Source: an uncultured Oribacterium sp.
Lineage (GTDB): Bacteria > Bacillota > Clostridia > Lachnospirales > Lachnospiraceae
Assembly (NCBI GenBank): GCA_938030845.1
Contig: CALHIC010000320.1
Location: forward strand, 1 to 11,226
Reading direction: 5' to 3'
DNA length: 11,226 nt
Positions 7,097-11,226 of the stretch are shown piece by piece. A program made the translations under genes and the position numbers. Position 1 is the first letter of the stretch. Every line of letters begins with the position of its first letter. The notes beneath the pieces were generated by a model. It had not been told where the DNA came from. It searched no databases and saw only the letters and a list, made by a program, of their open reading frames with translations.

Positions 7097-8428
7097 TTAC
7101 GAAAAGAGAATTTCGTAATTTCCGTCTCCCCTTCCCAAAACGGAGGAGGAGAAAAATAGCTTAGCTACTTCCACCATATACTTGGTGTCCTTCACCCCTG
7201 CGGTTTCGAAGGGGGAGTGCATAGCCAGCTGGGCCAAACCGATGTCCACCGTATTCAAAGCTACCTGGCTGTTGGAAATGTTTCCAAGGGTAGAGCCTCC
7301 CAACATATCGGACCTGTTGGTGAAAATCTGGAAAGGAACCTTTGCCTTTTCGCAAAATTGCTTGAAAATGGCACCGGAAATTCCATCTGTGGTGTACTTC
7401 TGATTGGCACTGTACTTAATGACAATTCCCTTATTGATATAAGGACGGTTTGTGGGATCCGCCTTATCCGGCTGGTTGGGATGTACCGCATGAGCATTGT
7501 CCGCAGAAAGCAGGAAACTGTTCTGCAGAGCCTGCAAATACTCGTCTTCGGTCTTTCCGAAGGCACGGATAATCCGCATTAACACATCCTTTAGGAAGGT
7601 GGAAGCCGCACCCTGCTTGGTACCGCTACCTACCTCTTCATTGTCATAGACACAATGAACCGCTACGCTTTGCTTGGGCTTTGCTGCAAGGATTCCCTGT
7701 AAGGAGGAAAATCCGCACTGCAAATCATCCAGTCTTCCGCTGCAAAGATATTCTTCCTTTGCCCCTAAGATGCAAGCCTTTTCCCTGTTGTAAAGGAAAA
7801 GGTCCGTATCCAGAATATCCTCCGGCTTAACCCCCAGCTCCTTTCCGATAAATTCCAGAAAGGCTCCCTTCTCCTGGAAGGAGGAAAATAAGGGCAACAT
7901 ATCCTTTTGTGCATTGAAGGCATAGCCGTCGTTGACTTCACGATTCATGTGAATGGCAAGGTTCGGGATAATCATTAAGTCTCTATCCACATTTAAGAGC
8001 TTGGTCTCTACCCCTCCCTTTGTCTTGCAAATGACTCTTCCCGCCAAAGACAGCGGTCTGTCCAGCCAGGGGGAGCAAATCATTCCGCCATACTTCTCCA
8101 CATTCAGCTTCAGATACTCCTTGTCAATCCCGATTTCCGCATTGGCCTTGATTTTGAAAACCGGAGAGTCACTGTGGCTGGCCATCATCTGGAAGCCCTT
8201 GAAGTCCCCCTTGGGAAGGACAAAGGCAATCAGAGCAGAGCCATTCCTTGTAACATAATACTTTTCTCCTGCCTTCAGATTCCAGGCTTCTCCCTCATAG
8301 AGAGCTTTAAAACCGCCCTTTTCCAAAGCCTGCTTCATATTTTCCACAGCAAAAAAGGCATTGGGACTTTGGTCCAAAAAGTCCATTAATTTACGGTTTA
8401 TGCTTTGTTCTTCTTTGTCTATCGGCAT
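7097..8428 (-). CDS. M18 family zinc aminopeptidase
   Basis: A 443-aa cytosolic metalloaminopeptidase of family M18 (aspartyl aminopeptidase / ApeB type) that removes N-terminal, often acidic, residues from peptides. Co-catalytic metal ligands and catalytic residues are recognisable: His85 in ASHSDSP, Asp234 in SGRLDDL, the Glu264-Glu265 pair in DNEEVGS, Asp310 in SADNAHAVHPN, and His404 in AMHSPFE. The length is within the usual 430-465 aa. The ATG at 8428 has an AAGGAG site upstream. It has its own promoter directly after a terminator. It heads the minus-strand run that continues into the amino acid permease, which fits peptide and amino acid catabolism in an anaerobe. Whether it prefers Asp/Glu or other residues cannot be read from the sequence. 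Confidence 0.94.
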   Translation of the reverse strand: MPIDKEEQSINRKLMDFLDQSPNAFFAVENMKQALEKGGFKALYEGEAWNLKAGEKYYVTRNGSALIAFVLPKGDFKGFQMMASHSDSPVFKIKANAEIGIDKEYLKLNVEKYGGMICSPWLDRPLSLAGRVICKTKGGVETKLLNVDRDLMIIPNLAIHMNREVNDGYAFNAQKDMLPLFSSFQEKGAFLEFIGKELGVKPEDILDTDLFLYNREKACILGAKEEYLCSGRLDDLQCGFSSLQGILAAKPKQSVAVHCVYDNEEVGSGTKQGAASTFLKDVLMRIIRAFGKTEDEYLQALQNSFLLSADNAHAVHPNQPDKADPTNRPYINKGIVIKYSANQKYTTDGISGAIFKQFCEKAKVPFQIFTNRSDMLGGSTLGNISNSQVALNTVDIGLAQLAMHSPFETAGVKDTKYMVEVAKLFFSSSVLGRGDGNYEILFS

Positions 8429-8457
8429 ATAGACTCCTTTCTAATCTTGCAAGAACC

Positions 8458-8485
8458 GGTGGTCACTGAAATACATCGTGACACC
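8458..8485 (-). promoter_or_regulatory. Inverted repeat at the start of the aminopeptidase transcript
   Basis: The arms GGTGGTCAC (8458-8466) and GTGACACC (8478-8485) pair with one bulged base around an 11-nt loop. It begins just downstream of the predicted transcription start near 8487. It could be an operator or a 5'-UTR hairpin. It overlaps the CTGAAAT/CGTGACAC motif shared with the permease leader. Confidence 0.45.
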
Positions 8486-8493
8486 CGAATGGC

Positions 8494-8522
8494 ATTATAC
8501 AGTAAAAGCCCGGACAATGAAA
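8494..8522 (-). promoter_or_regulatory. Predicted promoter of the aminopeptidase gene
   Basis: On the minus strand a perfect -10 hexamer, TATAAT, lies at 8499-8494. At 17-bp spacing the -35 position would be TTTCAT (8522-8517), a weak match that falls inside the loop of the adjacent terminator. The predicted start is near 8487. The -10 is convincing; the -35 is not. Confidence 0.6.
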
Positions 8523-8538
8523 TACTGTCCGGGCTTTT
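8504..8538. terminator. Bidirectional intrinsic terminator after gpx
   Basis: A perfect 13-bp stem, AAAAGCCCGGACA with TGTCCGGGCTTTT, surrounds a 9-nt loop, with A-run/T-run flanks in both directions. On the minus strand it ends the glutathione peroxidase transcript about 105 nt after the stop codon at 8643, and it separates that gene from the aminopeptidase promoter. Confidence 0.9.
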
Positions 8539-8642
8539 CTTTTATGCTATTTATGCAAAACGATCTGTTTTATGCCGTTTCTATTTATTCAATACTATAT
8601 GTACGGAGAAACAGCTTCTAAGCGATTTGACAAATGGAAGCC

Positions 8643-9185
8643 TTACAGTGCCGCTTCCACAGCCTTTCTTACCTCTGCCATATCTACTGTCGGCTCAAAG
8701 CGGGCAATAACATTTCCCTTTCTGTCCACCAGGAACTTGGTAAAGTTCCACTTAATCTCCGGATTCTTCTCATAGTCCGGATCAATCTTGGGAAGCATAT
8801 CCCGAAGAAGATCTGCCATCTTGCCTTCTCCGAAGCCCTTAAAGCCCTGCTGCTCCTTTAAGAAACGGTAAAGAGGAATCTGAGTTTCTCCATTTACATC
8901 CACCTTCTTCATCTGAGGGAACTGAGTATTGTAGTTTAAAGTACAGAATTCATGAATTTCCTCATCGGTTCCGGGAGTCTGTCCGGCAAACTGGTTGCAA
9001 GGAATATCCAGAATCTCCAGTCCCTTGTCATGGAATGCCTCGTACATCTCCTCCAGCTCCTTATATTGGGGTGTAAATCCGCAGCCTGTTGCAGTGTTTA
9101 CTACCAATACTACCTTTCCTTCGAAATCCTTTAAGTCCTTCTCTCCGCCCTTGGTGTCCGCTACCTTGTAATCATAAAATCCCAT
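8643..9185 (-). CDS. Glutathione peroxidase family thiol peroxidase (Cys type)
   Basis: A 180-aa cytosolic peroxidase that reduces hydrogen peroxide or organic hydroperoxides. The catalytic tetrad of the family is intact: Cys35 in TATGCGFTPQY (Cys, not selenocysteine), Gln69 in CNQFAGQ, and Trp146-Asn147 in WNFTKFLV. Cys81 in EFCTLNY matches the position of the resolving cysteine in thioredoxin-dependent members, so thioredoxin rather than glutathione is the more likely reductant. The length is close to the usual 160-180 aa. There is no signal peptide. The ATG at 9185 is preceded by GGAAGGAG. It is transcribed alone, ending at the terminator at 8504-8538, and diverges from the DUF1858/hemerythrin locus, which suggests shared control in oxidative stress. 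Confidence 0.95.
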   Translation of the reverse strand: MGFYDYKVADTKGGEKDLKDFEGKVVLVVNTATGCGFTPQYKELEEMYEAFHDKGLEILDIPCNQFAGQTPGTDEEIHEFCTLNYNTQFPQMKKVDVNGETQIPLYRFLKEQQGFKGFGEGKMADLLRDMLPKIDPDYEKNPEIKWNFTKFLVDRKGNVIARFEPTVDMAEVRKAVEAAL

Positions 9186-9288
9186 AAAAACTCCTTCCTA
9201 TACTAACCCTACGTTCTATTTGAATTTCCTTTCGTCTTCGCTTTCCTCTTCGGATTTTTTGCAAAAGATTTTTGGCAATTCAATTTTT

Positions 9289-9304
9289 TACAATCTTTAT
9301 TGTA
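9289..9304. promoter_or_regulatory. 16-bp dyad TACAAT-N4-ATTGTA in the divergent promoter region
   Basis: A perfect 6-4-6 inverted repeat lies about 104 bp upstream of the gpx start codon and about 180 bp upstream of the DUF1858 start. Its geometry matches CRP/FNR-family sites and equals that of the dyad at 9391-9406, although the half-site sequence differs. No promoter is at a standard distance, so its target is unclear. Confidence 0.4.
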
Positions 9305-9390
9305 GTGAAGACAAACTTTACTGTCAAGGGAAAGAATCTAAAAATTCAAGAAAGTCTAAAAATCCTCTGTCTCTATACTTTTTCTCCAAA

Positions 9391-9406
9391 TGTTGCAATC
9401 GCAACA
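9391..9406. promoter_or_regulatory. 16-bp dyad TGTTGC-N4-GCAACA, candidate CRP/FNR-family operator
   Basis: A perfect 6-4-6 inverted repeat centred 41.5 bp upstream of the start predicted from the -10 element at 9428-9433. It overlaps a poor -35 region. This is the standard class II activator position of CRP/FNR-family regulators. In Clostridia, redox or nitrosative-stress members of this family are candidates; the actual regulator is not known. Confidence 0.55.
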
Positions 9407-9427
9407 AACTTTATTTTTTCTCTTTGC

Positions 9428-9433
9428 TATACT
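9428..9433 (+). promoter_or_regulatory. Predicted -10 element of the DUF1858 operon
   Basis: TATACT, with a predicted start near 9440 and a 5' leader of about 43 nt. The sequence 17 bp upstream (CAAACT) is not a usable -35 hexamer, which fits an activator-dependent promoter. A second TATACT at 9374-9379 in the same CTATACTTT context also lacks a -35 match. Confidence 0.5.
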
Positions 9434-9482
9434 TTGCTCAGATTCAAAAATTGTAAGTCAGAGTTTACAGGAGGATAAAATA

Positions 9483-9692
9483 ATGGCACAGATTACTAGT
9501 GATATGTTGGTAGGACAGATTGTAAATGAGTATCCTATGTTGATTGATACTTTACTGGAGGCAGGAATGCATTGTCTTGGTTGCCCCAGCTCTCAGATGG
9601 AGTCCTTGGAGGATGCTTGCATGGTTCACGGATTAAATCCGGATGCTCTTGTTTTGGCATTAAACAGTAAGTTAGGAGAGGTAGAGGCGTAA
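9483..9692 (+). CDS. DUF1858 domain protein
   Basis: A 69-aa protein that is one DUF1858 domain: an ITSDMLVGQIVNEYP start, a helix, the hallmark GMHCLGCP with Cys31 and Cys34 (residues 28-35), then SLEDACMVHGLN. The family is related to the ScdA/RIC N-terminal domain and is commonly found in anaerobes, alone or fused to redox or hybrid-cluster-associated proteins. The CxxC pair may bind iron or an iron-sulfur cluster or act as a redox thiol pair; this is inferred. The ATG at 9483 was chosen because AGGAGG (9469-9474) stands 8 nt upstream. The frame is open further upstream, but that part is promoter sequence. The stop codon TAA overlaps the ATG of the next gene by one base, which implies translational coupling. 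Confidence 0.92.
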   Translation: MAQITSDMLVGQIVNEYPMLIDTLLEAGMHCLGCPSSQMESLEDACMVHGLNPDALVLALNSKLGEVEA

Positions 9693-10297
9693 TGAGTGCA
9701 TTTTTAGGGCCGATTCATTATTGGTTATACAACAAGATTCAGCTACAGGAAGAGCTGATTAAGGATATTGTAGCTTACGGCGAAAAAGAGCAATGGAAGG
9801 CTTTTGCTGATGGAAGCTTGGCAGAAAAGACGGTAAATAAGGAGTTACGTCCTTTAAATGAACTGATTGACGTAATGAACATTCACGGATGGTTGCAGGA
9901 AAGAGTACAGGATGCGGAAGCTCGCTACGCACTTTTGGTGACTACCGTTCTGGCAGAGGATTCTTCCCGTCTTTCTTCCTTAGAGGATATCGCCTTTCAG
10001 TTTGGACAGAAGCACGCTTTGGAGGCTGACTCCGATGCCAGTGATGCCTACAGAAAGATTGATGATTCTCTTTTAAACGGTATGCCCTGTGACAGAGTAA
10101 ATGTCTTAACAGAGCAGGATGTGGAAAGAACCTCCTGGCAGCAGGAAGAGGATATCCATGCCCCCTTCTGGGAGGCCGTTTCCGGAGATCCCAAGGTTTA
10201 CTATCAGTTGAGAAGAAAGATTATGGAAGGTATGTTAAAGGATACCAAGCTCCATTTGGATTCTCCTGATGAGAACCATTACAGCATTTACAGATAA
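9692..10297 (+). CDS. Unknown protein coupled to DUF1858 protein
   Basis: I do not recognise this 201-aa protein as a named family. It is soluble and mostly helical, with no signal peptide or membrane segment. Its start overlaps the preceding stop by one base (TAATG), and AGAGG precedes it, so it is surely translated together with the DUF1858 protein. Stretches that look conserved in style are FLGPIHYWLYNKIQLQEELI (4-23), MNIHGWLQERVQDAEARY (62-79), LLNGMPCDRVN (127-137), DIHAPFWE (154-161) and a C-terminal HYSIYR. His9, His65, His156, Cys133 and nearby Glu residues could bind a metal or heme. Context suggests a partner of the DUF1858 and hemerythrin proteins in redox or nitric-oxide stress. 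Function is not established. Confidence 0.88.
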   Translation: MSAFLGPIHYWLYNKIQLQEELIKDIVAYGEKEQWKAFADGSLAEKTVNKELRPLNELIDVMNIHGWLQERVQDAEARYALLVTTVLAEDSSRLSSLEDIAFQFGQKHALEADSDASDAYRKIDDSLLNGMPCDRVNVLTEQDVERTSWQQEEDIHAPFWEAVSGDPKVYYQLRRKIMEGMLKDTKLHLDSPDENHYSIYR

Positions 10298-10339
10298 AGG
10301 GAAATGTGGCCGGTTCAGATTAAAGGCTAGCGTAATGCC

Positions 10340-10355
10340 GTATCTCCGGCGATAC
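10340..10355 (+). terminator. Weak hairpin after the 201-aa gene, possible terminator
   Basis: GTATC and GATAC pair over 5 bp around TCCGGC, followed by TATATTTTTATAG. The stem is short and competes with a GCCG/CGGC pairing of the same bases. It may cause partial termination between the coupled pair and the hemerythrin gene. Confidence 0.25.
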
Positions 10356-10458
10356 TATATTTTTATAGGAATCTTTTATTGAGGGGTCAGCACTTTGAAG
10401 AAACCCTTCTCCTATTACTATTGCAAAAAAATTCAAAAAATACGAAAAGAGGAAGTTT

Positions 10459-11034
10459 ATGAATCAAAGTGTAATTCTCATGGAAGAAGACCATGCCAAT
10501 ATCAATAGAGCCTTAGGGGTTATCCGTAACATTTGCCTGCAGCTGATGCAGGGAGGGGAAGTTCCCGATGAGGATTTCCGGGAAATCATCGAGTTTGTTC
10601 GGGAATATGCGGATAAGCATCACCACGGTAAGGAAGAAAAATACCTCTTCCCCGTGATGGTCAAGAAGTTGGGACCTGTAGGAGAGAAGCTGGTAACCAA
10701 CGGAATGTTGGTGGAGCACGACCTGGGCAGAGCGGACGTTTTATCTTTAGAAACCGCATTAAATGAATATAAGAAAAATCCCCGTCTGGAGTTAAAGCTG
10801 GACATCTTGTCCTATGCTATGGCTTATGCTCACTTATTACAGCTTCATATCGAGAAGGAAAACAGCGTAGTATACCCCTTTGCCGAAAGAGGCTTAAGCG
10901 AAGAAGACTTCAAGGACATCAACGAGAAGAGCCAGATTTTTGAGGATGAGCAAACTGCCAAGGGTGTGCAGAAGCACTACTTGGATATTTTGGAGAAGCT
11001 GGAGAAGAAGTATCCGGCAAGCGCACAGGCGTAA
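10459..11034 (+). CDS. Hemerythrin-like (HHE) di-iron protein
   Basis: A 191-aa cytosolic four-helix-bundle protein of the hemerythrin HHE family that likely holds a non-heme di-iron site. Ligand candidates are in order: His12 in EEDHANI, His54-His56 with Glu59/Glu60 in KHHHGKEEKYLFP, His87 in VEHD, His130 and Glu134 in LQLHIEKEN. This is the pattern of the hemerythrin domain in ScdA/RIC/YtfE proteins and in stand-alone bacterial hemerythrins, which sense or detoxify oxygen, peroxide or nitric oxide or donate iron. No sensor or output domain is attached. The ATG at 10459 has AGAGGAAG upstream. It follows the 201-aa gene after 161 nt, so it is either the third gene of that operon or has its own weak promoter. 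It ends 43 nt before the terminal palindromic element. Confidence 0.93.
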   Translation: MNQSVILMEEDHANINRALGVIRNICLQLMQGGEVPDEDFREIIEFVREYADKHHHGKEEKYLFPVMVKKLGPVGEKLVTNGMLVEHDLGRADVLSLETALNEYKKNPRLELKLDILSYAMAYAHLLQLHIEKENSVVYPFAERGLSEEDFKDINEKSQIFEDEQTAKGVQKHYLDILEKLEKKYPASAQA

Positions 11035-11077
11035 TATCAAAAGAGTTACAAATAAGAAGCTATGGAAAATCAATTTG

Positions 11078-11226
11078 GTTTTCTACGCAATATAGGTCTA
11101 AATCGGGGCACGCTCCCGCTAACTTCGCCCTGCAGGGGTACTAAACGAAAAACTTCATCTTATTCGTTTTTCGTAAGTACCCGCGGGCTCAGATTACCCC
11201 ATTTTTAGACCTATATTGCTGAAAAC
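11078..11226. mobile_element. 149-bp palindromic element, MITE-like (runs to window end)
   Basis: The outer arms GTTTTC..GCAATATAGGTCTAAA (from 11078) and the complement of the last 30 bases (to 11226) form an imperfect terminal inverted repeat of about 30 bp. Inside lies a second hairpin, 11136-11182: a GGGTACT/AGTACCC stem continues into ACGAAAAAC/GTTTTTCGT with a small bulge and a 12-nt loop. There is no ORF. It contains repeat copy C. A MITE or a structured 3'-UTR element are the main readings. A target-site duplication cannot be checked because the right flank is outside the window. Confidence 0.6.
11087..11130 (-). repeat. Interspersed GC-rich repeat, copy C
   Basis: The complement reads GGGCGAAGTTAGCGGGAGCG, then TGCCCCGATT and a CCTATATTGC tail. 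It matches copy A (1-42) almost base for base and copy B (85-127) closely. It is inverted relative to them in the window. Relative to the upstream gene of each copy the orientation is the same. Confidence 0.88.

Noticed and set aside
8643..9185. Selenocysteine-containing glutathione peroxidase
   Set aside because: Position 35 is an ordinary Cys codon with no in-frame TGA.
9289..9304. PerR or Fur box
   Set aside because: PerR boxes are 7-1-7 dyads (TTATAAT-N-ATTATAA). This one is 6-4-6 with TACAAT half-sites, so the spacing does not fit.
9220..9456. A 78-codon plus-strand open frame in the divergent promoter region
   Set aside because: Its composition is that of AT-rich DNA read as Ser/Phe/Lys/Asn, it has no ribosome binding site, and it covers the candidate operator and -10 element.
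9390..9482. DUF1858 protein beginning at 9390 (100 aa)
   Set aside because: The first 31 codons cover the dyad and promoter. AGGAGG lies just before the ATG at 9483, where the conserved domain begins.
10381..10409. GAGGGGT/ACCCTTC pairing as a riboswitch or attenuator upstream of the hemerythrin gene
   Set aside because: Only 7 pairs including a G-T, a loop of about 15 nt, and no recognisable riboswitch core.

Overview
The window looks like chromosome of an anaerobic, low-to-mid GC Firmicute of class Clostridia, probably Lachnospiraceae. This is inferred from strong AGGAGG-type ribosome binding sites, the protein flavour and the gene set (DUF1858 protein, hemerythrin-like protein, spore-photoproduct-lyase homologue, PPK1). 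I cannot name the genus from sequence alone. No tRNA, rRNA, CRISPR array or transposase gene is visible.

Layout. Positions 1-127 carry two copies of a GC-rich intergenic repeat. From 138 to 9185 six genes lie on the minus strand. Read in transcription order (right to left) they are: a Cys-type glutathione peroxidase (9185-8643); a bidirectional terminator and a fresh promoter; an M18 aminopeptidase (8428-7097); an APC-family amino acid permease (6980-5562); polyphosphate kinase (5321-3255, behind a 240-nt leader with a strong palindrome); a 731-aa fusion of a nucleosidase with a spore-photoproduct-lyase-like radical SAM enzyme (3141-946); and a short-chain dehydrogenase (860-138). The aminopeptidase-to-dehydrogenase stretch could be one long transcript, because I see no convincing terminator inside it.

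From 9483 to 11034 three genes lie on the plus strand, divergent from the peroxidase: a 69-aa DUF1858 protein, a 201-aa protein of unknown family whose ATG overlaps the previous stop, and a hemerythrin-like di-iron protein. The first two are translationally coupled. They sit behind a promoter whose 16-bp dyad is centred at about -41.5, the geometry of a CRP/FNR-type class II activator. With the divergent peroxidase this resembles an oxygen, peroxide or nitric-oxide stress locus. DUF1858 resembles the N-terminal domain of the ScdA/RIC iron-sulfur repair proteins and hemerythrin resembles their C-terminal domain, so the trio can be read as a split ScdA/RIC-like system with an additional unknown partner.

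The right end (11078-11226) is a roughly 149-bp imperfect palindrome that contains a third copy of the repeat seen at the left end. All copies lie just 3' of a gene and have the same orientation relative to it. The other notable non-coding structure is a nine-unit, 13-bp tandem repeat that fills the gap between ppk and the radical SAM fusion gene.
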